Source: Bacteroidales bacterium
GTDB taxonomy: Bacteria; Bacteroidota; Bacteroidia; Bacteroidales; Bacteroidaceae
Direction of reading: 5' to 3'
DNA length: 64,000 bases
Assembly (NCBI GenBank): GCA_012517855.1
Contig: JAAYUD010000018.1
Coordinates: forward strand, 1 to 64,000
Shown: positions 1-9,802 of the stretch, one piece after another
Numbering within the stretch: the stretch's first letter is position 1
How the letters are laid out: the number at the start of each line of letters is the position of its first letter
Notes under the pieces: generated by a model
Database searches by the model: none
What the model was told of the DNA's origin: nothing
Seen by the model: only the letters and a program-made list of their open reading frames with translations
Translations under genes and position numbers: made by a program

Positions 1-1236
1 CATCCTTATTTTGATTCGTTATTCGGGAACTTTGTATTCCCCGACGGAAGTCATCCCGATTGGGATTCGCTCAACTGGCTCCAGAAGCGTTTCATGAAAT
101 GGTTCAATAAAGAGCGCACGAAGACAGTACTTACTTTCCCGGTAGAAACCATGGCGCTGCTTAGTGACAACGGAGATGTAAAAGACAAGGAATATGGTGA
201 TTTTACGGCCCAGATGTATTCCGAAGGGCATTCTTTTTTTACCTATATGAGCGATAATGCCGATTCATTGTCTAGCTGCTGCCGTTTGCGCAACGAGATA
301 CAAGACAATGGCTTTAGCTATACTTTAGGTGCAGGTGGTGTCTCAACAGGCTCGAAAAGTGTACTTACCATAAACCTCAATCGCTGCATACAATATGCTA
401 TAAAGCAAGGTATCCCTTATTTGGAATATCTCGAAGGTATTGTCGATTTGGTACACAAAGTACAGCTTGGATATAACGAAAATCTGAAAATGCTGTACGA
501 CAAAGGTATGTTGCCGTTGTTTAATGCCGGTTATATCAATATGGAACGCCAATATCTTACCATCGGCGTAAATGGACTAGTCGAAGCGGCAGAGTTTATG
601 AAGATCCCCATTAACGATAACCACGACTACGAAGAATATGTGCAAAATGTGCTTGGAATAATAGAGAAATACAATCGTAAATATCGTTCGAAAGAAGTGA
701 TGTTTAATTGCGAAATGATTCCGGCCGAAAATGTAGGCGTGAAAAACGCCAAGTGGGATAGAGAAGATGGATATGTGGTACCACGCGATTGTTACAATAG
801 CTATTTTTATGTGGTAGAAGACAATTCGCTCAACGCAATAGATAAATTTCGCCTTCATGGTCATCGCTATATTGAGCATTTGACGGGAGGTTCGGCACTT
901 CATCTTAATCTTGAAGAGCATTTGAGCAAGGCTCAATATAGGCAGTTGCTTCGCGTATCGGCACTAGAAGGGTGCAACTATTTTACGTTCAACATTCCCA
1001 ATACGGTATGCAATGATTGCGGTCATATCGATAAAAGATACTTGAAAGAATGTCCTCACTGTCATAGCCAAAACGTTGATTATCTGACACGAGTGATCGG
1101 TTATATGAAGCGAGTAAGCAACTTCTCCGCAGCACGTCAGGAAGAGGCTTCACGTCGATATTATATCAATGCATGCCATGAAGAGATGGAAGATAAACTG
1201 ACAATCTCCAAATCGCACGTATCTATTAATGCCTAA
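1..1236 (+). CDS. nrdD: Anaerobic ribonucleoside-triphosphate reductase (class III), C-terminal part; 5' end lies outside the window
   Basis: Frame 1 is open from base 1 (HPYFDSLFGNFVFPDGSHPDWDSLNWLQKRFMKWFNKERTK...); Cys-rich CNDCGHI..CPHC motif and RVIGYMKRVSNFS glycyl-radical-like C-terminus; followed by nrdG. Confidence 0.9.
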   Translation, partial: HPYFDSLFGNFVFPDGSHPDWDSLNWLQKRFMKWFNKERTKTVLTFPVETMALLSDNGDVKDKEYGDFTAQMYSEGHSFFTYMSDNADSLSSCCRLRNEIQDNGFSYTLGAGGVSTGSKSVLTINLNRCIQYAIKQGIPYLEYLEGIVDLVHKVQLGYNENLKMLYDKGMLPLFNAGYINMERQYLTIGVNGLVEAAEFMKIPINDNHDYEEYVQNVLGIIEKYNRKYRSKEVMFNCEMIPAENVGVKNAKWDREDGYVVPRDCYNSYFYVVEDNSLNAIDKFRLHGHRYIEHLTGGSALHLNLEEHLSKAQYRQLLRVSALEGCNYFTFNIPNTVCNDCGHIDKRYLKECPHCHSQNVDYLTRVIGYMKRVSNFSAARQEEASRRYYINACHEEMEDKLTISKSHVSINA

Positions 1237-1238
1237 CG

Positions 1239-1724
1239 ATGAGTTCAATTTCAGAATCAATGCTAAAGTATTACAATTACGACATCGTATTTGCCGAAAT
1301 TCCCGACGAGGTAACCCTTGCAGTCAACATCACTTGTTGTCCTAACCATTGCAAGGGTTGCCACAGTCCATGGCTTCAGCAAGATAGGGGAGAGGTGCTC
1401 GACAGTTGTGCAATAGATGCGCTTATCGGTAGATATGGTGGGCAAATCACTTGTCTCTGTTTCATGGGTGGAGATTCGAATCCGCAAGAGGTAGAGCATC
1501 TGTCAGTATATATCCGAAGCAACTATGATTTGATAAAGACCGCATGGTATTCGGGTAAACCACAGTTACCCGTAGCCATCAAAACTTCGTCGTTCGACTA
1601 TATTAAAATAGGAGAATATCAGGAGAAGTACGGTCCTCTCAATAAGCAAACAACCAATCAACGATTATATAAAATGAATGCGAGAGGAGAGATGGAAAAT
1701 ATTACTTCGCGCTTCTGGAAGTAG
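1239..1724 (+). CDS. nrdG: Anaerobic ribonucleotide reductase activating protein (radical SAM)
   Basis: CCPNHCKGCHSPWL radical-SAM Cys cluster; directly downstream of nrdD. Confidence 0.9.
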   Translation: MSSISESMLKYYNYDIVFAEIPDEVTLAVNITCCPNHCKGCHSPWLQQDRGEVLDSCAIDALIGRYGGQITCLCFMGGDSNPQEVEHLSVYIRSNYDLIKTAWYSGKPQLPVAIKTSSFDYIKIGEYQEKYGPLNKQTTNQRLYKMNARGEMENITSRFWK

Positions 1725-1760
1725 TGTTATTACTATACTACAATGTTTTTAGGCCTTCAA

Positions 1761-1881
1761 AATGACATATGCCCCTAAAAATATTTTATTCCATACGTTT
1801 TCAGAAAAACTTAAGGACGTCGCCGAAAAAACTAACATACGACACTTTTGGCTCACAATGATGAGTCGAAAGTGTCGTATG
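1761..1881 (+). repeat. Intergenic palindromic element, family A copy 1 (A1)
   Basis: CATATGCCCCTAAAAAT...CCATACGTTTTcagAAAAACTTAAGGACGT...AAAAAACTAACATACGACA shared with A2 (38.5 kb) and A3 (63.8 kb). Ends in an inverted repeat: CATACGACACTTT (from 1836) / AAAGTGTCGTATG (to 1881). Confidence 0.75.
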
Positions 1882-2157
1882 TATATGATCAAAATAAGAT
1901 ATTAAAATCTCTTTTTGTGTTTCATGTATATATCTGCAATACAGTTAATAATATATTCTATTAGTATAGCGTATTGTAAATAAGTTGATGCTGTGTTGAT
2001 AGGCGGTGAACGGTCGTAAATCCTCAAACGATTAGTGGCTTTCAGAGTTCTCTCATCGGTGTTTTTCTTGCATTTACATTATGTGCAAAAAGATAGTTAA
2101 ACAGGTGCCATATCTACATAGGGCACTAAATTATTAATCAAAAAGATAGTATATTTA

Positions 2158-2187
2158 TTGTTTTTATATAAATAATGGTTACTTTTG
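2158..2187 (+). promoter_or_regulatory. Bacteroidetes sigma-ABfr-type promoter for tnaA
   Basis: TACTTTTG (-7, TAnnTTTG) at 2180-2187 with TTG (-33) at 2158-2160, 19-nt spacing; tnaA ATG at 2221. Confidence 0.6.
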
Positions 2188-2220
2188 TAGCATATTAATT
2201 TTTAAAACTTTATAACAACT

Positions 2221-3594
2221 ATGGAAATACCATTTGCGGAATCTTGGAAAATCAAGATGGTGGAACCGATCCACAAAAGTACTCGGGAAGAACGTGAACA
2301 ATGGATTAAAGAAGCACATTATAATGTGTTTCAACTTAAAGCACAACAAGTGTATATTGATTTACTGACAGACTCTGGAACTGGTGCCATGAGCGACCGT
2401 CAGTGGGCTGGCATCATGTTGGGTGATGAAAGTTATGCAGGTGCTACTTCTTTCTTTAAATTCAAAGATATGATTACTTCTTTGACTGGTTTTGAATATG
2501 TTATTCCTACCCATCAGGGAAGAGCAGCAGAAAATGTATTATTTTCGTATCTCGTTCATGAAGGAGACATCGTTCCGGGAAATTCGCACTTTGACACTAC
2601 TAAAGGACATATTGAAGGACGTAAGGCTATCGCCTTGGATTGTACAATCGATGAAGCAAAGGATACGCAATTGGAAGTTCCTTTTAAAGGAAATGTTGAT
2701 CCGGTGAAACTAGAGAAAGCTCTTGCCGAACACGCTGACCGCGTTCCATTTATCATCGTTACGATTACAAACAATACCGCTGGCGGACAGCCGGTGTCAA
2801 TGCAAAATTTGAAAGAAGTTCGCAGTATAGCCGACAAGTATCACACACCTGTCGTTTTCGATTCTGCCCGTTTTGCCGAAAATGCTTATTTCATTAAAAC
2901 ACGCGAGAAAGGGTACGAAAATAAAACGATTAAAGAAATAGTAAAAGAGATGTTCTCGTATGCCGATGGTATGACAATGAGCGCCAAAAAAGATGCGATC
3001 GTCAATATGGGTGGATTTATAGCAACTCATCTCAAGGATTGGTATGAAGGTGCCAAAGGGTATTGCGTACAATTCGAAGGCTATCTTACTTATGGCGGAA
3101 TGAATGGACGCGATATGAATGCCCTTGCTATCGGATTGGATGAGAATACGGAATTCAATAATTTGGAAACCCGCATCAAACAAGTGGAATATCTCGCTAA
3201 GAAATTAGATGAGTACGGTATTCCTTATCAGCGTCCTGCCGGAGGCCATGCCATCTTTATTGATGCAGATAAGGTATTGACTCATGTTCCTAAAGAAGAG
3301 TTCCCTGCACAAACACTTACGGTTGAACTTTATTTGGAAGCCGGTATCCGGGGTTGTGAAATAGGTTATCTGCTTGCCGACCGCGATCCGGTGACTCGCC
3401 AAAATCGCTTCGGTGGATTGGATTTCCTTCGTTTGGCCATTCCTAGACGAGTATATACAGACAATCACATGAATGTGATTGCTGCAGCTTTGAAAAATGT
3501 ATACGACAGAAGAGAGCAAATTACTCACGGTGTACGAATTGCATGGGAAGCTCCTATTATGAGGCACTTTACGGTTCAACTCGAAAGAATTTAA
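2221..3594 (+). CDS. tnaA: Tryptophanase (tryptophan indole-lyase)
   Basis: IDLLTDSGTGAMSDRQW, PTHQGRAAENVL, VTITNNTAGGQPVS, DSARFAENAYFIK, SYADGMTMSAKKDAIVNMGG; closer to tryptophanase than to tyrosine phenol-lyase. Confidence 0.93.
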   Translation: MEIPFAESWKIKMVEPIHKSTREEREQWIKEAHYNVFQLKAQQVYIDLLTDSGTGAMSDRQWAGIMLGDESYAGATSFFKFKDMITSLTGFEYVIPTHQGRAAENVLFSYLVHEGDIVPGNSHFDTTKGHIEGRKAIALDCTIDEAKDTQLEVPFKGNVDPVKLEKALAEHADRVPFIIVTITNNTAGGQPVSMQNLKEVRSIADKYHTPVVFDSARFAENAYFIKTREKGYENKTIKEIVKEMFSYADGMTMSAKKDAIVNMGGFIATHLKDWYEGAKGYCVQFEGYLTYGGMNGRDMNALAIGLDENTEFNNLETRIKQVEYLAKKLDEYGIPYQRPAGGHAIFIDADKVLTHVPKEEFPAQTLTVELYLEAGIRGCEIGYLLADRDPVTRQNRFGGLDFLRLAIPRRVYTDNHMNVIAAALKNVYDRREQITHGVRIAWEAPIMRHFTVQLERI

Positions 3595-3697
3595 ATAGAA
3601 GAATCATTCAAAAATAAGAGTCTAATCATTAATGTAGGTCCCTAGTTGATGGAAGAAAACTTTCAGCAATTGGGGATTTCTTATATCTGTAATGTCT

Positions 3698-4732
3698 TTA
3701 TTGCTTCCTTTGGTATATCTTTATGAGGTTCTTTTGTGCCACCAAATGTGGAAAGACCTTTACGAAAACAGGAGTAACAAGCCTACATATCATAATAAGA
3801 AGTAAAAAAATGAGGACAGAAGACCATTCCGATTGATGTATATACATGCTGACAAACAAATATAGAAAATGAGAAAGAGGGCCGTGAATGCCGAGAGTGA
3901 CGACAGAATAGCGGCCGATATAGGATACAAAAGGAATGGTGCGAAAAGATTTACCGACTACCATAATAAAAATAATACCACAAAAAGCGGCCAAGTATGT
4001 TTGAAAAATATTCCCTGGATACCAATTAGTTCTCATTCCTATATTTGTAGCGGTGAAACACATCACAATAACACAGGCAGCCGCTATCAATGGTATGGAT
4101 TTATCAAATCGGTGATGGGGATATAGAAAGAAATTGTAACGGCGTATCCAAAAACCACAGACATAAAAAGGCATTGCCGTCATGGCTACATCCAAATAGC
4201 AGGGGAGAGGAATACCATATTTGCCTAAAGTAAAGCCAATGGCTCCAATTACAAATATGGCAATAAACATCAGATAGAGATGATTCTGACGCAAAAGGTG
4301 AACCACATAAAAAAGAATGTTGCAATTGAATAATGCGACCAAAAACCATATAGGCGGATTATATCTGATAAGTTCATGGTTTTGGAAGATATATAGTAGC
4401 TCCTCTATGCGTAATGGTAAATGAAATAATCCGGGTATCAACTTTGAAAATAGGAACATCAAGAGGAAAGAAGAAAAATAGAAAAAGAGAAAGGGGATAA
4501 GCAACTTGTTGACCTTGCGAAGCAGGAAGCCGAAGAAGCCCTCGTACGATTTGAAAAAAATACCTGAGATGAAGAAATAAAGAGGCATGCGGAAACAAGC
4601 CAACATGTGGTGGTAGTCTATTTTGTCGAAAATGCCGCCTACATGCGACATTACAACCAGAATGATGCAGATGCCTTTTACTAAATCTACAAAATCTATA
4701 CGAGATGTTATTTCTCCTCCACGATTCTTCAT
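3698..4732 (-). CDS. Acyltransferase-3 family membrane protein
   Basis: N-terminal VDLVKGICIILVVMSHVGGIF, FRMPLYFFISGIFFK; multiple TM segments. Confidence 0.85.
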   Translation of the reverse strand: MKNRGGEITSRIDFVDLVKGICIILVVMSHVGGIFDKIDYHHMLACFRMPLYFFISGIFFKSYEGFFGFLLRKVNKLLIPFLFFYFSSFLLMFLFSKLIPGLFHLPLRIEELLYIFQNHELIRYNPPIWFLVALFNCNILFYVVHLLRQNHLYLMFIAIFVIGAIGFTLGKYGIPLPCYLDVAMTAMPFYVCGFWIRRYNFFLYPHHRFDKSIPLIAAACVIVMCFTATNIGMRTNWYPGNIFQTYLAAFCGIIFIMVVGKSFRTIPFVSYIGRYSVVTLGIHGPLSHFLYLFVSMYIHQSEWSSVLIFLLLIMICRLVTPVFVKVFPHLVAQKNLIKIYQRKQ

Positions 4733-4890
4733 ATGATGATATTATACACAGTTAAAAAGCCCAATCAATCAAGCAAATCTAAAATGGGTCTAAAAAGATA
4801 TGAGAATATCAATATTGACATTTTAGGAGTAAGCATCTACAGTAGATGAAGAAAGAAAGTTCGCTATAATTAATACCTTGTTATTTACAA

Positions 4891-4933
4891 AATAAGACAC
4901 GAGCGAGCCTAAACTCTACGCTCGTGTCTTATT
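4891..4933 (-). terminator. Intrinsic terminator-like hairpin downstream of the S9 peptidase
   Basis: AATAAGACACGAGCG - 13 nt - CGCTCGTGTCTTATT perfect 15-bp arms. Confidence 0.7.
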
Positions 4934-4938
4934 CTTAT

Positions 4939-7035
4939 TTATTTTTTCAACCAGCGGTCTAGCCATTCAAAGAAAGTACGCTGCCATAAAATTCCGTTTT
5001 GTGGTTTTAGTACCCAATGATTTTCATCAGGGTAAATAAGAAGCTCAGCAGGAACACCGCGCAAAAGAGCTCCATCAAAAGCAGCCATTGCCTGACTTGC
5101 CAGGATGCGATAATCTTTCTCACTATGAATGCAAAGAATAGGCGTATCCCACTTGTCTATAAATTTATGGGGAGAAGTGGCAAATGTCTTTTGAGCCGTT
5201 GCATTCTCTTTTTCCCAATAGGCGCCACCCATATCCCAATTGGCAAACCACATTTCTTCTGTTTCGAGATATTGCATTTCTAAATTGAAAATACCGTCAT
5301 GAGCAATGAACGCTTTAAAACGTTTGTTATGATGTCCGGCAAGCCAATATACTGAAAAACCGCCAAAACTAGCGCCTACACATCCTAAATGATCACGGTC
5401 CACAAACGGTTCTTTCGATACTTCGTCTATAGCAGAAAGATAGTCTTTCATGCATTGACCACCGTAATCGCCGCTGATTTCTTCATTCCATGCATTACCA
5501 AATCCCGGTAATCCACGTCGGTTGGGAGCAACAATAATGTAGTCATTGGCAGCCATCATCTGGAAATTCCAGCGATAACTCCAAAATTGTGATACGGGGC
5601 TTTGTGGCCCACCTTCGCAATACAACAAAGTCGGATATTTTTTATTCGGATCGAACTTAGGTGGATATATCACCCATGTGAGCATGTCTTTACCGTCTGT
5701 CGTTTTTATCCAACGTTCCTCGACACGTCCCATTTCTACCTGATCGTAGATATGTTTATTTTCGAAAGTTAACTGTTTGGTTACTCCGTTAGCAGGATTA
5801 ATAGCATATATTTCGTCTCCGCTACTCATTGAATGGCGCTTAGAAATAAGTTGTTTTCCAAAAAGCGACACTCCATCATAATCGTACTGTCCGGTCGTAA
5901 TCTGTTTTACTTTCTCTGTTTTGAGATTCACATTATATATGTGTTCTTCTGCATGCCATACACCGGTAAAGTAAATGGACTTAGAGTCTTTATTCCATTG
6001 AAATGCATCTACATTCGACTCAAAAGCTTTGCTTACAAAACGTTTACTTCCTGTTTTGAGGTCCATCACAAAGAGCCTGTTCTGATCGGCTTCGTATCCA
6101 TCGCGTTCCATGCTTTGCCAAGCTATGCTTTTGCCATCGGGCGAATATTGAGGATTTGTGTCGTATCCCATCATTCCTTGAGTAAGATTGCGAGTGGTTT
6201 TCGTTTTCAAATCATACTCATAGATGTCAGAGTTTGTCGATAGAGCATAAGCCTTTCCCGTTAATTTGCGACTGGTATATGCCACTTTATCGGAACTTGT
6301 ATTCCAAGCCAGCTGTTCGATGCCGCCAAAGGGTTTCATAGGAGATTCATAAGGTTCGCCCTGCATGATATCACTAATATTTGTGAGCGAATTACCGTCA
6401 AAGTCCGCGATGAAAGGATGTGGGGCGGTTGTTACCCATTCATCCCAATGCTTGTACATCAAATCTTTTACAATGATACCACTTGCTTTAGGCAAATCAG
6501 GATATTTGTCTGCTGTACTTTTCACTGTTTTTACTTGTGCTATAAATAGAATCTTCTTTTCATCGGGCGAGAACTTGAAACCTTCCAAATCACCATCGTA
6601 AGCAGATAACTTTGTACGGTTACTACCATCTATATTCATTTCATAGAGTTGGCTGGATCCGTCATCGTTACTCAAAAATGCTAACTTAGAACCTCCTTTG
6701 ATCCATTTTACATTATTCTCTTGGAATGAAGTATGTGTAATCTGTTTATTATCGGTGCCGTCGGCATTCATTACAAATACTTCGCGGTTGCTTTTGTTTT
6801 GAGGAACGCTATAGTAGGCTACTGTGTACACAATCTTTTTACCATCTGGCGATACATCAAAGTCTCCTATACGTCCCATTGCCCAAAGAGCCTCCGGAGT
6901 CATGCGCTGTCCTTCGATTTTAATTTCATTTTTTCCGATGAGTGAGGGGCCATTATCTGCCACCATCGCTGCTTTCGTCCCATTGCTGAGTGTTAGCATC
7001 ATTGTTGCCATCATTAATAAACTTATCTGTCTCAT
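4939..7035 (-). CDS. S9 family prolyl oligopeptidase, DPP5-like, secreted
   Basis: Signal peptide; WD40/TolB-like repeats (FDVSPDGKKIVY); GASFGGFSVYW nucleophile elbow, SEKDYRI and DENHWV catalytic regions. Confidence 0.92.
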   Translation of the reverse strand: MRQISLLMMATMMLTLSNGTKAAMVADNGPSLIGKNEIKIEGQRMTPEALWAMGRIGDFDVSPDGKKIVYTVAYYSVPQNKSNREVFVMNADGTDNKQITHTSFQENNVKWIKGGSKLAFLSNDDGSSQLYEMNIDGSNRTKLSAYDGDLEGFKFSPDEKKILFIAQVKTVKSTADKYPDLPKASGIIVKDLMYKHWDEWVTTAPHPFIADFDGNSLTNISDIMQGEPYESPMKPFGGIEQLAWNTSSDKVAYTSRKLTGKAYALSTNSDIYEYDLKTKTTRNLTQGMMGYDTNPQYSPDGKSIAWQSMERDGYEADQNRLFVMDLKTGSKRFVSKAFESNVDAFQWNKDSKSIYFTGVWHAEEHIYNVNLKTEKVKQITTGQYDYDGVSLFGKQLISKRHSMSSGDEIYAINPANGVTKQLTFENKHIYDQVEMGRVEERWIKTTDGKDMLTWVIYPPKFDPNKKYPTLLYCEGGPQSPVSQFWSYRWNFQMMAANDYIIVAPNRRGLPGFGNAWNEEISGDYGGQCMKDYLSAIDEVSKEPFVDRDHLGCVGASFGGFSVYWLAGHHNKRFKAFIAHDGIFNLEMQYLETEEMWFANWDMGGAYWEKENATAQKTFATSPHKFIDKWDTPILCIHSEKDYRILASQAMAAFDGALLRGVPAELLIYPDENHWVLKPQNGILWQRTFFEWLDRWLKK

Positions 7036-7094
7036 GCTCTAAAATTATATTATATTAGATTGGATTTTTGATGCGAAGATACACAAATTTTCAA

Positions 7095-7102
7095 TACCTT
7101 TG
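7095..7102 (+). promoter_or_regulatory. -7 element (TACCTTTG) only 7 nt upstream of the acyltransferase start
   Basis: TAnnTTTG match at 7095-7102; ATG at 7110. Confidence 0.55.
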
Positions 7103-7109
7103 CGCCATT

Positions 7110-8240
7110 ATGGAGAAAAGAAATACAGCCATATCGATATGTAAAGCTTTTGCTATAATACTTATGGTGATAGGTCATGCAGATTGTCCGCCATTGCTTG
7201 GAGCTTTTTTATATGAATTTCACATGCCGCTATTCTTCATTACGGCAGGATATTTCTTTAGCATAAAATATCTTGATAATGAAAAAGACTTTATAGTAAA
7301 GCGATTTAAAGGACTGTATATTCCTTTTATAAAATGGGCGATATTCTTTTTGCTCATACATAATGTTCTATTTCATTTCAACATTATCAATGACCAATAC
7401 GGAAATGGCAGTCCCGGAGGTGTAGCTCATCTTTATACATGGTATCAATTGCAGCAATATATATGGCAATGTATCACTCAGATGGGAGGATATGATGTTT
7501 TTCTGACCGGCGCCTTTTGGTTCTTCAGAGCATTATTGGTAGCAAGTATACTCTATCTAGTATTGTTCAAGCTCATATTTAAGATAAAATACCTAGACTC
7601 TGACAATGAAAAAGTTAAGATCAATAAGGTAGCAGCAACCATTTGCATACTGATGTTATTGCTTGCTGCATGGAAAACTTATTCGCACCTCACTATCTCT
7701 GTTTTTCCTATGGGGGGCTATCGCGAACTGATGGGAACATTCTTTTTTGGTATAGGATTCCTATTTAAACAAAACAAGAAACTCTTAAAAGCAAATATTT
7801 GGAGCTTTATCGGTTGCTTTATAATCGTATTTGTATTTTCGAGAATAGCAGGAGCAAGTATGGCATGGAATTCTACATTTACAAACTTTTTGTCACTTCC
7901 TATCCCTGCTATCTTAGGATTTGTAATGACTTATCAAGCGAGCCAATATATTGACAAATACGATAATAAATTCAAGCAATTTATGATCTATTGTGGAGAT
8001 AATACGTTACCTATATATATATTTCATACGATTTCGTTCAAGTTGGTCAGTTTGATAAAAATATGGTGCTATGGACTTGATTTTAAACAAATAGGATGTC
8101 ACATGGTAATACATGATTATGCGCAGACCGATTTGTTTTGGATACCCTATGCTATTGTTGGAATAGGGTTGCCATTGGCGGTAAATTATATATATAAGAG
8201 AAGCATGAAAAAGGTGGATAATAAAAAGATCGTTCATTAG
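7110..8240 (+). CDS. Acyltransferase-3 family membrane protein (start reassigned from 7068 to 7110)
   Basis: MEKRNTAISICKAFAIILMVIGHADCPPLLGAFLYEFHMPLFFITAGYFF; the -7 element falls inside the longer ORF version. Confidence 0.85.
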   Translation: MEKRNTAISICKAFAIILMVIGHADCPPLLGAFLYEFHMPLFFITAGYFFSIKYLDNEKDFIVKRFKGLYIPFIKWAIFFLLIHNVLFHFNIINDQYGNGSPGGVAHLYTWYQLQQYIWQCITQMGGYDVFLTGAFWFFRALLVASILYLVLFKLIFKIKYLDSDNEKVKINKVAATICILMLLLAAWKTYSHLTISVFPMGGYRELMGTFFFGIGFLFKQNKKLLKANIWSFIGCFIIVFVFSRIAGASMAWNSTFTNFLSLPIPAILGFVMTYQASQYIDKYDNKFKQFMIYCGDNTLPIYIFHTISFKLVSLIKIWCYGLDFKQIGCHMVIHDYAQTDLFWIPYAIVGIGLPLAVNYIYKRSMKKVDNKKIVH

Positions 8241-8369
8241 CCGAATGGTGTGCTGCTCGCCTTTTATTAACTATTATTCAATATTTTTCGAAACAGATAT
8301 TATTATTTGGTTGTATATTTACGGAAAGAAATAAAAAAAACTATCTTTGAATAATTAAATACAGAATAT

Positions 8370-9545
8370 ATGCCTTTTTTAAAGTATGTCATCATATTAT
8401 CAGTGTTGTTGTTACTACCGGATATTTATATCTATCGGTATTATATAGCACAAACTAAAATCTCTAAATGGATTAAACGTTCTTACTGGTTGCTTGATGC
8501 ATTGATTGTTGTGGTACTTGTAGCCTTTTTACTACATCCTGTTCGAATGGGTGCTACAGGAATGCATGAGTCAATTATTGCAATCTTTATTATTATCTTT
8601 GGAAAATTCTCTTTTTTCTTAGTATCAGCTCCCGGAAGAATATTTTTTCATCGCAAAAAGAAGATCATGCGCTATTTCAATATAGCTGCTGTACTCTTTA
8701 GTCTTTTTATAATAGGTTGTGTGCTATATAGTTTTATTTATGGTTACAAACGCTATGTCGTTAAGGAAATAACGGTATACGCTAAAGGACTGCCGAAATC
8801 GTACGATGGGTATCGTATTGTTCAGTTTTCCGATTTGCATATTGGAAGCTTTCATAATGAAAATGATAAGAACGTTAAACATATTGTAGACCTCATCAAT
8901 CATCAGAGGGGGAATTTGATTGTGTTTACGGGCGATTTAATTAATGTTCAGGCAAACGAGTTAAATGGATTTCAGAAAATATTGTCCCAACTCAGTGCTC
9001 CGGACGGTGTTTATTCCATTTTGGGTAATCATGATTATGGCAAATATAGAAGATGGGATAGTCCACAAGTCGAAGCTGCAAATTTGTCTCAAATAAAGGC
9101 TTCTCAACATTCTTTTGGTTGGCATCTGTTACTTAACCAAAGTGTGATGTTGCATCGAGGAGACAGTTGTATAGCACTTCTTGGTAGTGAAGATTATGGA
9201 GAGAAAGCAGCTTATAAATATGGAGATTTGAACAAAGCGCTTTCTACGCTTCCAAATAAAGGTAAGGGATTATATAAAATATTGTTGACACACGACCCTA
9301 CGCATTGGCATCTCAAAGTTCTTCCCGAAACAGATATCCAACTCACTCTATCTGGACATACGCATGCCATGCAGCTCAAAATCGGTTCATTCTCCCCTTG
9401 TGAATGGCTTTTTGACGAATGGGACGGTCTATATGCTGTAGGCAATAGAGAGTTATATGTCGATACCGGTGTCGGAGCTTTGATGTCTTACCGTTATGGG
9501 GCGTGGCCTCAGATCTCTGTTATTACGCTAAAAAGAATCAATTAA
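8370..9545 (+). CDS. Membrane-anchored calcineurin-like metallophosphoesterase
   Basis: FSDLHIGSF, FTGDLIN, LGNHDYG, LTHDPTHW, LSGHTHAMQ metallophosphoesterase motifs; N-terminal TM helices. Confidence 0.93.
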   Translation: MPFLKYVIILSVLLLLPDIYIYRYYIAQTKISKWIKRSYWLLDALIVVVLVAFLLHPVRMGATGMHESIIAIFIIIFGKFSFFLVSAPGRIFFHRKKKIMRYFNIAAVLFSLFIIGCVLYSFIYGYKRYVVKEITVYAKGLPKSYDGYRIVQFSDLHIGSFHNENDKNVKHIVDLINHQRGNLIVFTGDLINVQANELNGFQKILSQLSAPDGVYSILGNHDYGKYRRWDSPQVEAANLSQIKASQHSFGWHLLLNQSVMLHRGDSCIALLGSEDYGEKAAYKYGDLNKALSTLPNKGKGLYKILLTHDPTHWHLKVLPETDIQLTLSGHTHAMQLKIGSFSPCEWLFDEWDGLYAVGNRELYVDTGVGALMSYRYGAWPQISVITLKRIN

Positions 9546-9561
9546 CTAAATAAACATAAAG

Positions 9562-9789
9562 ATGGAAGATAAACTTGTCATATTAACAACGTGTGAAAAT
9601 GCAATGCATGCACACATTCTGCAAGGAGCGTTGAAGAATGTAGGCATACCTTCTATGCTTCAAAATGAACTTTCGGCATCAGTAGCCTTGCAAGGCTTTA
9701 TTGGAATGGGCGTCCAGATTCTTGTTTTCGAAAAAGATTTGGAACGTGCTAAAGAAATACTAGTTATTGATGAAGGTCAAACAGATTGA
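9562..9789 (+). CDS. DUF2007-like small protein
   Basis: ILTTCENAMHAHILQGALKNVGIPSMLQNE...GVQILVFEKDLERAKEIL. Confidence 0.75.
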   Translation: MEDKLVILTTCENAMHAHILQGALKNVGIPSMLQNELSASVALQGFIGMGVQILVFEKDLERAKEILVIDEGQTD

Positions 9790-9802
9790 AATATTCAAAA
9801 AG

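Noticed and set aside
577-936. Minus-strand ORF (119 aa)
   Set aside because: Fully antisense to nrdD, which has clear family motifs; composition looks like a reverse-frame artefact.
2797-3183. Minus-strand ORF (128 aa)
   Set aside because: Antisense to tnaA with no recognisable motif.
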